The notes: a model not told the origin generated them from the sequence alone. Counted from the first letter of the stretch, positions 49,250 through 61,875 are shown. The stretch is DNA of 64,000 nucleotides from Gloeophyllum trabeum ATCC 11539 (GCF_000344685.1 NW_006920410.1:612717-676716); one strand, 5' to 3'. Made by a program: numbers and translations.

Positions 49250-51980
49250 TCAAAGAATAACGAGATCTCCACGGCAACAATGGCACCAGAAAATATGCGA
49301 TTCATCCAGGAACTGAGGTCGCCGGTGAAAATGGAGGTCCGGCGTCGACATAGAGTCGACAGCAGGTTCGTTCAGAGTGTGTAGTCCAGAAGAACTGTGC
49401 CGCAAGGCAGGTATTGGTGATAATGCTCTGGAAGAAGGCCGGCTTGTGGGTTGGCTGACGTGCATTTCGCTGTCGATCCTGGCCTTCAGCATGCTAAGAC
49501 TGACTTTGCGTTTGTGCCTTGTTTCGGGGGATAAATTCTGATCGAGAGTCGATCTAGAAGAAGCGGAAGGCATGGCGCTCGGTCGACGTGAGTTGAAGGA
49601 TGCCCGACGGAGATCGTCACTGGATTGAACCGGCCGACTTGCAGGCCTAGACGGGACAGGTGGCGAAAAAGGCCTCTGCAACGTCCGTGAAGCTGAACGA
49701 TGTTGCGAGAGTTGGTCTTCCAAGGCCCTGACTTGTTTCTGGAGTGCGTGCACTTTGGCTTCAGCCTCGAAGGCGTCGTTCTCCAAACCTCGAATGCGCG
49801 AGTAAGCGTTAGACAGATCTAGCGCGTGCTGTTGTTTCAAGGCACTGAGCATCTCCTCGTCAAGGGAATTAGAGTTGGTGCTTGGAGAAGAGACGGACGT
49901 CGCAATGTCTCGTAATCGCTCGATTTCTTCGTCTTTTGTGGTCACTTCCCGTCGCAAATTCTCCAATTCAGTGCGAGCGTGTTCCAAGAAATCTTGATCT
50001 TCTGCTTGAGCTTCCGTCCGTTCTTCGAGCTCTCGCTGCAAAGATAACAACTGCTCATCCTTCGCTTGTGATGCTGCCGTGACGCGGAAGAGCTCCTCCT
50101 TCTGTTCGGCTGTAGTCCGAACAAGAGCAGCCTTGGAAGATTGAAGATTCTGTAGCTCCTGACGAGTCGCATCGAGCTCAGCCTGAAGATTGCTGTAGGC
50201 TTCCTGCAACTCAGAAAAGGTTTCCTGCCTCGATGATTGTTCTTTTGATAGCGTCGCTTCTAGATTCTTGAGGTTTCGGTCAATTTCTTCCTTTTCTTGA
50301 CGCAACTGCTCTGAAGAGACCTCGAGCCCTTCGATGGTCGAGTCACGTGCTCTCAGCTGTTTCTCGAGACCCTCGATCCTTTCGCTAAGCTCAAGCTTCT
50401 CGTTCGTCAATTCAACCAGCTTTGGGCGCATTTCGTCCAGAGAGCGCATGAGGTTGCTCCCTTCGGATTGTAGGTCCATTTGAATCTTCTCCGCTTCTTC
50501 TGCTCGTCTACGAGTGCTCCGAAGCTCATTTTGAGCGGTTTGTAGTTGCCGGTTGAGGGACGCCATTTCTGAGGCAGCCTGAGATAGCCGTTGTTCCAAA
50601 TCGCTAATGGTTTTGCGAGCTTGATCTACTTCTCCTTGGAGGGTCGCCTTGGTCTCGAGCGCAGCGTCCCTCTCAGTGGAGATATATGATAACTGATTCT
50701 CGAGGGTTGTCTGACGCTCGTGCAGTTCGTTGATCTGCTTTATTGACGCTGCTTCAGCCTCGCTTCGCCGCTGCAGCTCGATTTCCATGTCATCCCGCTC
50801 AGTCTTCAGAGTAGCGTGGACCTGCAAGACCGTTAGTGTAGTCCGGAAAGGGCAACTATTGAGCGCCCACCTGCTTCAACTTAGTGAGCTGGAACTCAAG
50901 TTCGTCTGCTCTGTCTTGAGTGTTCTTTAGCGACGCCTCCAGTCTTTCCACTGTGTCATCATTCTGAATTTGCTCCTGCAGCTCTCGTATAGTGTTTTGG
51001 CGCGCCTCTACCTCTGCTCGCAGCTCGCTTGCCGTCCCCCTCAAGAGCTGTAACTCTCGGTCCTGGGTAGAAAACGACAATGCTCAACAACCGGTCTGTA
51101 GCTTCAACATTGAACTTACTTGCTCTCGACATCTCTCCGCCAGATCTTTCTCTCGGGATGCGAGCTCTTCTAACCTTCGCGTAGTTGATGACGCATCGCT
51201 CTCCAGGCCCGTCACACGCTCTTGCAGAATTTGGGACTTGGCACTCTCGTCGCGCAGACGAGACTCCGCGTTCTGCAGTCCTAGATAAGGCATGCATCAA
51301 TATCACATCCCAGACCAAGGAGCAGCAACGTCAGACTCACTAGCCTCTATGTCCCGAAGGTGGTCCAGCGACGAGTTTAGGGCGGCTTTCTCCGACACCA
51401 ACAGGGATATAGTCTGCTGCTGGTTCTGTATACGCGACTCGAGCTCTGCGAACTCCTCAAGGTATTTGGATGGGGGTTGGGCGGATTGGGGCTCCTTTAC
51501 CGATCTGGGAGCCACCGGCGCTGGCGGTTGTGGATGAGTCGCAGCTTGCGTCGGGGGTGGCGAAACCGCTGGCGCAGAGGTGTCTACCCGGGGTAGAGAC
51601 GATAGCCAGCCAGAATCCTTTCCATCCTGTCCATGAGCCCCGAACCTGGATTGATTAGGAGGGGCAGTTAAGCGTTATGTCTCCCGCAGCCTTCCAGGTA
51701 GCACGATGTACCTACACGTCGCCCAACGCACTCTTCTCGTCCTCGTGGTGAACCTCCGACGGCGCAGGGGAGAAGGCACGCGTCGATTCGACGGCGGGGC
51801 TGGAAGGGCGCGACGAGGCAACACTAGCAGCTACAGGAGCATTCCCCACCTTCTTCTGCTGACGTTTCTTTGCCTATAACACAGTTTATGAAAAACAGAG
51901 CATGCTCGTCACGATTTGCATGGACATACTAAGAGTGCTTTGGCACGCGCCGCTTTGGCTGCGCGGTCGTCCTCTGACAT
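49250..51980 (-). CDS. Golgin-like long coiled-coil protein (GM130/Bug1 type)
   Basis: The start MSEDDRAAKAARAKALL, then AKKRQQKK, is a short basic helix like that at the N-terminus of GM130-type golgins. A Pro/Ser-rich linker leads into a continuous coiled coil of several hundred residues (heptads rich in Glu, Leu, Gln, Arg: for example LESRIQNQQQTISLLVSEKAAL and LEQRLSQAASEMASLNRQL). After it comes a Ser/Arg/Pro-rich stretch and a compact C-terminus, FLDESHIFWCHCCRGDLVIL. The last residues are hydrophobic and could be a PDZ ligand, as GM130 and Bug1 use to dock onto GRASP/Grh1. Introns near 51908-51960, 51665-51715, 51282-51340, 51065-51115 and 50825-50870. Role in Golgi tethering is inferred from architecture; other coiled-coil scaffolds are possible. 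Confidence 0.78.
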
Positions 51981-52584
51981 CCTGACGCGTACGAGGGTGG
52001 CGAAGAGGATAGACTCTGAACAACAGCTCGCGCAGTAACGCAATTGCGCAAGGCTATAACCTCCGCTGCCAGATGTGTCGCGTACGAGGCCCGGGCGTAT
52101 AGGGAAGATATACACAGGCCTTCCGTAAACAGTCACGTCAAACCCATCTATACTGGCTGGGTCCCGCAGTGCAGACGGAAGCATATTCGGATTTTCTCCC
52201 AGAGGTCACATTCCCCTGTCGCCCTGACATATACTGCTTTAATGCTTATTTATCCGATATAGATGCAGACCAGACAGTCACAGACGTAGAGAACAAGTAG
52301 TAGGGAAATTTAGCGGGGTAACAATGGATAAACTGATAGCAGCAAGGCAATATACCACAGAGGAAATGCACCGAGGTTTAAAGAGTGCTAGAGATGACCT
52401 GTAACGACAGACTGGCGCGGCCAGGCATGTGCTGAGCATACGCGCAGGAGACAAAGGGAATAGGGATATAGAAAGACAGAGGCAGACCCTAGAGAAAGAA
52501 GTGAAGCGGGAAGGCAGCGAGGGCACGCAAGGGCATGTGTAATGTACGACAACGAATATTATAAGGATACAAAGAAATGTACGA
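51981..52584. other. Intergenic, golgin-like promoter side and Gbeta 3' flank
   Basis: About 600 bases between tandem minus-strand genes. The golgin-like promoter should lie at the left edge and the Gbeta 3' UTR at the right. No gene seen. Confidence 0.5.
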
Positions 52585-53840
52585 TCATGCCCAGACCTAT
52601 GGAAACGCGTCAGGACATCCCTGATCGGCGAGCAAGTAACCTAACGTACCCTCAATGTGCTGTCCCAGGACCCTGTGCACAGCGCCATGCCGTCTACACT
52701 AACACCGAGGCAGCTGACACGGTTTTCATGACCAGTCAAAACGCCGACACGCTCGCCCTTCAACGTGTCCCAGACGTTGCACGTCCAGTCATCGTACCCG
52801 CCAAAGAGGATGCGGCCGGAGATGGAGAATGCAACCGACGTGATACCACAGAGGATATTGTCATGGGTGAAAGAATTCAGTTCGCGGTCGGCGCGGATGT
52901 CGAAGAGACGGCACGAGGCGTCGTCGGAACCGGTAGCGAAAGCGTCGCCATTTGGGAAGAAGCTGTGTATTGCTGAGTCAAGCGGACCACCGAAGGACTC
53001 AGATATACTTACGAGACTGCGTTTATGTCGGACTCGTGGCCGGTGAATGTCTGGGTAGCCTTGCCGCTACGGATGTCCCAGAGCTTGGCTGTCGCATCGC
53101 AAGCACCAGAGACGAAGGTGTTCTGATTAGGAGCCAGGGACAAACTAACAGAGAATGTGAGAAGCCAGTTAACAGCAGCGAAGGGATGTCAGTACCTCAT
53201 GACGTCGCCGGTATGGTCACTGAACTCTACTACGCGCACACCGGCCTCGATATCCCAGAGCATACAAGTCATATCGCCAGAGCTGGTAAGGATTTGCCTG
53301 TCGTTGATGAACCGGCAGCAACTGAGATATCCAGAGTGAGCGCTTAATTCGCGAGCGCCCTTCGCACCATGTCCCTCTTTGCTGTTCAAGCTGTAGATGG
53401 AGCAAATATTGTCAAGGCCACCACATGCGACAAAATTGCCTGACGGGGCGTAAGCGCAGGTCATGACCCAGCTGGACCGCAAAGGGATGGCATGGACTTT
53501 ATTCATGGTGTAGGCGTCCCAAACGATCAACTTCCCATCCTGCGAGGCGGAGACGAGATGCCGGCGGTCCGTAGCCCAGTGCATAGCATAAATCTTGGCC
53601 AAATGCCCCCTTAACGTGCGCCGTGGGCGCATGACAATACGCGGCAGAGGATCAACCTCCGCAGCCATAGCGCGTACTAGCGCGCAACACTCAGCACTGA
53701 GTCAGAGTCTCGAGGAGATAGAACCTACGGCTAGTATCAGCGGAGGACTCTCTTTTGGCCCTAATTTTCTCTTTTAAACTCTCGGCCTCACGGCGCGCAG
53801 CCGCAATCCTCTCTTGGATATCACCTTGGGATTGAGACAT
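52585..53840 (-). CDS. Heterotrimeric G protein beta subunit
   Basis: Gbeta, partner of Ggamma in pheromone and nutrient signalling at the plasma membrane. Exon 1 reads [31 protein letters not shown], the N-terminal coiled coil that pairs with Ggamma; a GTAGGT intron (about 53673-53730) joins ADTS to [16 protein letters not shown] blades follow: [98 protein letters not shown], then [36 protein letters not shown] and [12 protein letters not shown]. The end reads GSWDSTLR, then an intron (GTACGT to CCATAG, about 52600-52643) and VWA before the stop at 52585. Complete at about 345 residues and close to the animal/fungal consensus throughout. Confidence 0.96.
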
Positions 53841-56800
53841 GGCTTAAAGGGAGCTAAGTAATATGTAAAACCGGTTTTCAGTTCCTCGCTGGTGCGAGTA
53901 GCGCTAAACAGGAAATAACGAGGGCGCTGACCTGGGGCGAAAGGAGTCGGACGAGGAAATGAGAGAAGTCCCTATTGATGGGCGAACGCCGCGTGGGAAG
54001 AGCAGAAGATGAACGGAGGGACAAGAGAAGGCCCCTCTTCCAGAGACTTCAGCAATAAAGACAAGCGACAGCGGTGTCTAGGGCGTCGTCGGCGCGGGAG
54101 ATGAAGGAGGCGTTCAGGGCGAATGCCAGAGCGACGACAGCAGATCTCAGCCTGGGAGGCCCACTCTGATGGACCGTTACCCCCTCAGTCGGCAGTGGCC
54201 GGAATATTGGTTCTCCGCCTTAAATTAGGCGGCTCTGTCCCAAATCAATTGGTTTGTTCGTAGACTTGGCTACAACTCACTGTAAGTACTGTACTCGTCT
54301 TGAAGGCTCCACATATCCAAGTCTTACATGTGTGCCTAGCCATGTTCTGCAGAGGTGGGGTGGTCTTGCGTCCGCTGCATTTTTCTTTCGTGAATTTCGG
54401 AGAGAATTCCAGTGTAGGTGGACTTCCCGCTCTGGTCATCACTCACCCGAGAACAGGAGTCTCAGCTCCTAGCGTCCGAAGGTGCTGTACTTCATATCCA
54501 CTGCTGGGCTTGGTTGGACGAGTCAGTGGCGAAAATAGCGGCTGTACACAATCCAGCCGATCATCCGTTTACGCAGCATGTATCAACTTCGCGCTGAACG
54601 GGCGCTTACTTGTCTGAATAGCCATCCCCGCGGCCGGATTTCGCAGAGCGAAGTTTTCGAGTCAGCCTGGAAGCCTCCTGGTTGACCTCAAGTATGCCTG
54701 CTTGTTTCGAAATTTTACCTCTATCTGGGAAGTATGTGGTTAATCGACGTTCAAGTCGATAAAGTCGTACTGCACGATGAATGGCTATACCTTGCTCGAA
54801 GCTTGAATCTCTTCGTACGCGCACCGCCCTGTTCCTTCCGGGACCTGGAAAGTAACGCCCGAAACCAGAGCTAGCAAGTGTCGTCACTAATACTGCGGCA
54901 TTCCATCCCTCCTGGTCTTAACGACACGGTCATTCTGTTGTTCCCTCTGGGCTCGCAGTACATCAACGACCTGACATCGTGGACCATATCTTCACTTCAT
55001 AGTCCCTTATATCGGCTCGAACGACTGGACAGTCTAGGCTTGAACCGGACTTGTTTAAAACACACAAGGCAGCATAGTCGGGGATATGTTCCTTCTGCCC
55101 GCTTGCTTAATTTCTTAGATATCGGTTTGCCCTGTGGCGGACTACCGCGCTCCGCTCAGTCACTTGGCATACATCACAATGCCGCCGCAATTGAGTGCGA
55201 GCGTTAGCCTTCAGCGTCTTGAAAACAGAACGGAAGTTCTATTTCTCAAGGTACGTAGGTCTCGTGCCCTATGGTGTCATTCCTTATCGGTATGGCTGAG
55301 AGAGCTACAGCTCCCTTTCAGCGCTGGACCCATAGCGCAGTCCAATCACCTCGAGTATGGCATTGTCATTCTGTTTCTGGACATTAGCTGTCAACCACCC
55401 GCTCGTTGACGGCGATCATTCGGGTCTCAGCGGCGAACCCTGGATGATAGATCATGGTAACGACAGATCGATGGCTATCATTGCTGCCCCTGTCCCTTGA
55501 GCCTCATCGATACATGATTCTGGGTAGTCCGAGCTCGAGGTTACGGTCTGACTAATATATGGATCTCTGTGTCGCAATGGTCTGATCCCGAAGACCGGCG
55601 CATCCACTGCACTTTTGACAGTCGTGGGTCCGCCTCTATAGGCTGGCGACATTGCAGGCTGCGCTACGCCTATCGGAGATGATGAAAGTGCGTCGGGTAC
55701 GGACCAGACCCGCTGCAGTATTTCTGTAGACGATTGTACCAACCAGCGCTTTGCCCGGAGGGGTGGTTATGATAAATTCCTGTATCAGAATTCGTATTGT
55801 GAGCCGTTATGGTCGGAAGGATTCCTGGTGCTTGAATGAGGTATTCGAAGTGGCATTTTCTCTTACCTATAGCATCTTGTCAGATTCAGGTACGTCGACT
55901 TACCGCAGACGTGTCCGCATGTCAAGTGTTGGCTGGTACTACCGTACTACTCCCCAGGGGTGCCACCGCTTCTCTTCCGATCTGACTGCTCTGATTCATA
56001 AAGCACATATCTCCCTATCCAAAGGGACCACAGCTCTGGCGCCTGTAGGTCCGTCTGCTTCCCAGCAATCGTAATATCGAGAGATTCACGAGGATTTGCA
56101 TGCTATAATGCTTGGGTAGCTTCATACAGACCCTTCGACCAGGATATGTACGTTTGTTCCTAAGATGTGCGTCGTTCCGAAATCCCCGCAATTAGCGCTG
56201 AGTTCATGAAGTATGGCAGTATTTTTTCATACTCAGTCAAGAGCGACATTATCCGCTCCCTATCCTTCAGGCCATCAGTAACCCTCCAGTGGATAGATTT
56301 TATCGATGCTATGCTGGGAAAGTCTGTGTTTGGACGTCTCAAGAGCTGCTCCGGATTCGACAGCCGATATGCTCAATGACGAATCTGCCATTGCTGTGAT
56401 ACGACAGCTCAAAATTCATCCATCGATGCCCCGCTGCCACTTCATGGCCATCACTAGACACGCCTCCGCCAGTATTGATTCAAGTCTGTCGCGTGATGCT
56501 AGTGCGAACTCGCGTCGGTCTCCTTCTAGCCAGGAAGACGTCTAACGAGAGTCGAAGACGTGCTTGAAGAGATCCGACTTCTTCGGGTGGTCGCGTCGCC
56601 GTGCAGGGGATTTTTACCGCGGAAGACGTTCTACAACCGCTGGAATATTTGACGTCACGAAGATGAACCCCACCATTTTGTAGTTCATTGCTTGCCGTCT
56701 GGGTGCATACGGGTTCGAAGGGAGCTCAGTCCGTACTGCTTCTCGCGTTGCGTGTAGGGGTAGAGGATCCTGGTGCAGCGCTAACGTGCACGACCCTACA

Positions 56801-57129
56801 GAAGTAATGGCTGCCGCTCGCCAAAACGGAAAGTCCGAGCACTGATACGTCCTCTCCATACCTCGAGGACTAGACTACCATATGTCCGTTGCAGAATCGT
56901 CCTTGCAAGGCATAGCAGTCCCTGACTTTTCGGGACTCCACTCTCTTGCGTCCTCTTCGGCGGATTCTTGGCGCACGGGTTCTGGGATAATTTTCTCGAC
57001 TCGTTTCAGTTGCCAAGTCCCATGGGTATGCGTCGTTGGGAGCGTCGTTGCTCTGCTTACACAACAAAGTAGCTGAGGATGGGCCTGTCCAGCACGAAAC
57101 ACCCCTCACAGCAGAGATGCAGCTGACTC
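53841..57129. other. 3.3 kb gene-poor tract left of DRBM gene 1
   Basis: No complete gene could be modelled. Several frames look partly protein-like: 54878-55207 plus, 55452-55742 minus (STEILQRVWSVPDALSSSP), 55751-56074 plus (VGWYYRTTPQGCHRFSS), 56167-56379 plus. None has a known domain or a coherent splice series. The left 400 bases are the Gbeta promoter region. Confidence 0.4.
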
Positions 57130-57136
57130 TATAAAT
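57130..57136 (+). promoter_or_regulatory. TATA box of DRBM gene 1
   Basis: TATAAAT lies about 95 bases upstream of the ATG at 57231. The other DRBM gene has a TATA box as well, which supports both as transcribed units. Confidence 0.5.
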
Positions 57137-57230
57137 CCGAGCACAATGTCTGCTGCAAAGACAGCAACGACAGTCTGTCGAAGAGACACCCACATTAGAA
57201 GACTTCCTTCCCAACCGAAGCAGCATCGAA

Positions 57231-57576
57231 ATGACTGACCGTAAGGAGATATCCTTTCGAAAATGAGCTACTCACCTTATCGCTTATAGACCCCCGCATG
57301 CGCTTGAATAACCTGATTCAGGCTACCCATGGAACTCATGTCTTGAGGTATGAGCAACGTGCAGTGGGAGAGCCTCATGCCCCCGAGTGGACGGTGGTCG
57401 CCTATAGTGAGTTGTCTAGATGATTCTATCTGCAGCGAGTTAGTAAGCATTCGGCTGGCACAGTTAACGATAGAGAGTATGGGACTGGGACTGCTCGCAC
57501 CGTGACAGACGCGAGAGAAGAAGCTGCACGAAACACCTTGAATATCATCGCTGCCAATGGGAATCGTTTGTATTAA
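57231..57576 (+). CDS. DRBM mini-protein 1 (79 aa double-stranded RNA-binding motif)
   Basis: Single-domain double-stranded RNA-binding protein. Exons 57231-57240, 57290-57406 and 57464-57576, joined by GTAAGG to TTATAG and GTGAGT to GCACAG introns. The product reads MTDHPRMRLNNLIQATHG (helix 1), YEQRAVGEPHAPEWTVVAYINDREYG (the three-stranded sheet, with the PEWTVVAYIN core), then TARTVTDAREEAARNTLNIIAANG (helix 2, with the usual Ala-rich EEAA face). The three RNA-contact regions of the fold are recognisable: helix 1 LNN, the GEPHAPEW loop and the start of helix 2, although the KKxAK lysines of classical DRBMs are replaced by TDAREEA. No catalytic domain accompanies it. Function unknown; a regulator or inhibitor of RNA silencing or editing factors is conceivable. 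Confidence 0.82.
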
Positions 57577-60297
57577 TATGGAATCTGGTGAGGCTCGACC
57601 AGCTGATCCATATCACCCACACTAAGGGGAGACACTGATTCCACCAGACACCGACTACTAGAAGTGGCTGATCCTGGCTTGGTCCTGTACATTCCATCCG
57701 GCGTATGAAGGCATTTACTTTTGTGCGCTGGTCGATACAATACCGACTCAGGCGGGATCTTTACTTGACCAGCATGATGGTATTTATTCAGAGTGCTGAC
57801 ATTGAATCTCAGAACGTTTTGAGCCTTCTCGGGGAAAAGGTCCAGGTAAGCTTAGAAACGATGAGTGTGGAGCAGCGCATCCATCATGTCGCTCGAGAAT
57901 CCACGGGATAGAGTTCAGTGTGAAGCTTGTACCAACGGCGCCGCCTCTCACCCCCAGTCGTGAATGCCGCGGCAACCATGGATGATGTCCTCGGAGAAGT
58001 GGAAGAGTGAATAGGGTATAGCTCGAAATCTTCGGCGCCGCGCTCTATTCACCCATACTTGGAAAATCGCTGAGCTTGATCCTGCTGCTTAGCGCCTGTG
58101 GTTCGGCTTCTGGGAGCTTGTGTTCATGTCCGTGAACTGTCAGAGTTCCCGCTCCAAACGCAGAGGGAAAGGCGGGAAGTAAGTAATCGAGACAAGCACC
58201 AGGAAGGTGACCTCTCTTGGAGGACGGAACATGCTGCACTGATGGAGACACCGAGTGTTCCCAAGCTGGCGTAATTACGGGCGTGGTGTCATGCCAAGGA
58301 GATGAATGCATATCGAGTGCTCGTCTCGGGCGCCTAAGACCTGCGAATAATACGGTATTCATACTGTGAAGGAGTTCCCAGTCATCGAAAAATGATGTCT
58401 AAGGAGTTACAGCCGTTTGCAGACTGATGGGCCCACTTTTCAAAAGTCATTTACAGTCGGACCACGTCGGACAAGCAATTGTGGGTCCCCGAGAGACGGA
58501 AATCAGACCATCTGGACTTTCCCACCTTCCTCCGACGTCCCTGATACCCACTCCGATCCACTCCGACTATACGCGATTTTCTGAATTGGTGGTCTATCAA
58601 TCTGCAAACGGCTGTAACAAGATCGACGAACTATCGTGACAAAACCGCGTTACCGTCACGCGTGCTTCTAATTTGGTGGCGTCGCTCCAAGTTCAGTTCC
58701 GACTTTAGGACGAAGTCAGTATCTAACGACGGGAGAGCCCACCTGCACAGCTGTGCATTCACACAAGCTAGGGTCCAACTTAACGCTCGACCTGAGTGAC
58801 CGAACTCGAATCCTGATTTCGTAGATATCTGTGTACAGTATGAGACGCCGAAAACAGGTTGGACAAGCTTAAGCAGCATCAGGCTGGCATTACAAGCTTA
58901 CTCGACGCCCAAGGCAAGTTGTGGCACATGGGAATTCTTAGACCTGTGTTTAAACATTGTTATAGGTTGTCTTCTTGCCAGCCAGACCTCAGAATGTTAT
59001 TGGAATGTTGCACTGGCAAGCGCCCATTCTCAATATCCGTCACTGCGAGCAAGCGGCCATCTGGGTCTCCACGTCCATTCGGGTGAGAAGATAATGATAA
59101 GAGACAATTGCCCGGGTTTATCTCATTCCCCGGCATCTGATCAGTGACTCCCTCGTGGCACGGCTGCCACGCCAGCCAGCCCAGCTAGAATGGGGCCATC
59201 TTGTCATTCTGGCACTTCCCCGTCTACGTATTGTTTGTTGCGGCCGGCCAGGAAACGTAGCCTTGACTACCTATAATCAGTTATAGGGATAATCCGCGGC
59301 GGAGATTACGAGTGATCAAGTTCAATGGCTGTTACGGACATACTGGTCATACGAGTAGGCCTCGACAAGTGCTCATGCCCGCCCTTGCCTCAGCATCTCT
59401 TCCGTGGTACTCGCTGATTCCGCATGCTTAAGTTATTTTTTGGCTAGTCAACGAGTAGCATCGAGGGCTTCTCTTTGCCAGAGTGCATCTAATATAGGCA
59501 AGACCTGCCCGTAGGTCCATACTTCACAGATGCTCCGCTAATTCTAAGATCGGATTGGCCAAGGGCTGCGAGTGATGTGCCACTACACTTCAATGCAGAT
59601 TCCCTCTTTGTAAGGTCGCGCTGGTAAATGTTAGCCATCGGTGCTAGCTCTTCCACGATACTGACATCCATCTCGAGTATTGTCAGAACCCCGCCATCGG
59701 TCTAAGGCAGTTCATCATTTCTGATGCACTGACACTCTTCCATGCTACTGTGAGTGACGGACCTGAAGCTGCAATGTCTGGATTACGGGTTTGCTAATTT
59801 GGGACCTTCGCCTGTTTTCGCCTGTTTTACAGATGTGATAGCCTGTAGTTGCTTTCCATCTTCGGATCAAGACCCGTCTATATGCGCACTTCACATCCCG
59901 GGAAACATATTATAAGACCGGAAACGCCACCTGTGTTGTCCGCTCAGGCGAGGCCCATTTCCCCAGGTAGGCGCCGCCTTATACTCTAGTGGCCCCAAGG
60001 ACGATAGGGCTCGTTGCAGGTTGCCGGGCTCCACAGAACGCCCATCGACTATAGAATACCTCTGCGACATATTCTTCCTCTTCCGGGAAAGGCTATGGCT
60101 GGAAACTCCGCACCGAATGGTCTCGAGCTCCGTGGCTTGTTTGTATCTGAGGAACTGTCAGGTGAGTGTTCGGACTCATGAATATTTGATCGCCGTCCAT
60201 CTGAAGACCCTGCTGCTGCGTTTCCTAGAATATCTTGGGAATCTAAACAATTGCCATATTTTTTATGAGTTTGTTTTCTACCTAAGTCCGTCCCCTT
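57577..60297. other. 2.7 kb gene-poor tract between the DRBM genes
   Basis: No supported gene. Short frames such as 57705-57911 plus, 58045-58362 minus and 58859-59086 plus lack domain resemblance. A small tandem repeat (TTCGCCTGTT twice) occurs at about 59808-59829. No further DRBM copy could be recognised on either strand. Confidence 0.4.
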
Positions 60298-60303
60298 TAT
60301 ATA
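60298..60303 (+). promoter_or_regulatory. TATA box of DRBM gene 2
   Basis: TATATA within CCCCTTTATATACC, about 46 bases upstream of the ATG at 60349. Confidence 0.5.
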
Positions 60304-60348
60304 CCAAGCGGACGTCGCTTCCATCAAACAGCTCAGGTCCTCTGTAAG

Positions 60349-60739
60349 ATGTCTACTCGTAAGGCTAATCATTTATCTCGGTTGTATTCACTCACCACCT
60401 TCGCAGCCTACACAGTCAGGCTGAACAACTGCACGTACAGCCACAAATATGCGTTCTCAAAGCGTTCTGACATAACTTATAGACTTACAGTCTCAACATA
60501 TGGAGGATTCCCTTAGCTGGGCCGAGTCTACTACTGGCCCATCGCATGAAGCAAAGTGGACGGTTGTCTGCAAAAGTACGCCGCGCCGCCACATTCATCT
60601 GCAATAATGCCACGAATTTGACATGTATATTCCTTCAGTCAACGGAGAAATAAAGGGCACTGCTGTTGCTGCACAGAAGAGCGTAGGAAGAGAAGAGGCT
60701 GCGAAACAAGCTCTGGTCGCCCTAGGCCAAGAAGTCTAG
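60349..60739 (+). CDS. DRBM mini-protein 2 (75 aa double-stranded RNA-binding motif)
   Basis: Paralogue of DRBM mini-protein 1. Exons 60349-60358, 60407-60430, 60483-60575 and 60639-60739. The product reads MSTPYTVRLNNYLQSQHMED (helix 1), LSWAESTTGPSHEAKWTVVCKINGEIKG (sheet, with AKWTVVCKINGE) and AQKSVGREEAAKQALVALGQ (helix 2). Exon 1 is exactly 10 bases, as in gene 1, and the later intron splits the same Ile codon (A|TC here, A|TT there), so the two genes share ancestry. The extra intron inside the LNNY block has a GC donor (AACT|GCACGT), which is unusual; if it is not spliced, this copy would be broken. GPSHEAKW and VCKINGE are closer to the consensus DRBM than in gene 1. Confidence 0.78.
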
Positions 60740-61875
60740 GGCAAGGACAGCAGAAGTTCTCCGAGGGAAATGAATACGTGAGATCTATTGGGTAGATGGT
60801 CGAGCGTTATACCTATGCAGTACTGCTAGATATGCCAGTCCCCGATTTCTCTGCATGATCAACTACGCTCAGCAACGATATGAATCCCCCTAAAAGTGCC
60901 ATAGCCCGAACCTAAAGAGAGTCGACTGGTCGACATGTCACGGCAAGTAACGGGCCAGTTTAAGGTTTCGGGGGGAATTCTTCCCGCGGGCAAAGTCTTT
61001 CCGACGTCTTACAAGTTCATCGCACACTTGTATTATGTCCCGCCGCTTGACTCCTCTCCTTGTAGCTGCGTTCACCGGTAAACGATTATTTAGGTGTGAT
61101 GGTACCTTTCTCAATAAAACAAAATCAGGTGTTATTTCCGGAGTATACATTTTCAAGCCGCTCCTGGAGGCTCAAGCTCGAGAGTATCAGTCGTACGTTC
61201 AGGGGACGATCCAGACTCTCAGGACGCGCGGCGATGACATGCTATAATAGTACCTCCCCTCCACAGACAGCAAGCGGAGAGGCTAACACCCCTCTGGGAA
61301 GTCGGGATCCAGATAATATTTCGAAACCTCGTCCAGGCGACCATTCAGACTCTGGTTCAAAGACGGCCTCGTCCGGACGGCCCCAGTAAGGCAGCGATTT
61401 AGAAGACATACGCAGGAAATCCCCACCCGTCGTTACTGAGGGCTCCGTATCAATGCCAATGGGAGGCTATGCATCTCTCACACGTCCACATTGCATGCCA
61501 AAATCCATCTTCCTAAACCGCTGCCAGTACTTCAGCTGGAAAGATTGACCCTGATCATGTTCTAAAACTGTTCTCGAGATATCACGCCGTGTTATGCGAC
61601 AAGTGTCTTAAGAACTTCCGAAATAGCGTTGGGGGATGATATTGGTGACCGGGTTTCACATAATACAATGGGGCATTCAAAATCACCAATATCGGGGTAG
61701 AAGAATCGGTGCAACTATTGAGTACGATGTTTAGAGGGGCAACCGCAGCGATACACATGTCAATGCGCGAACATCGCTGTCCCTTGCACTCTATATACAT
61801 ACCCATGTCATATGTCAAACGGGTGGGCCATAGTTGCGTTTGAGGAGGTCGGGGTCACGGATATAGATGTGGCCG
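60740..61875. other. Gene-poor tract right of DRBM gene 2
   Basis: 1.1 kb with no supported gene. A plus-strand frame at 61035-61247 (containing LLVAAFTGKRLFRCDG) is unexplained. The right edge is the 3' flank of the USP39-like gene. Confidence 0.4.

Noticed and set aside
55452..55742. 96-codon minus-strand frame (STEILQRVWSVPD...)
   Set aside because: Protein-like in composition, but no start context, domain or partner exons; listed only as unexplained sequence.
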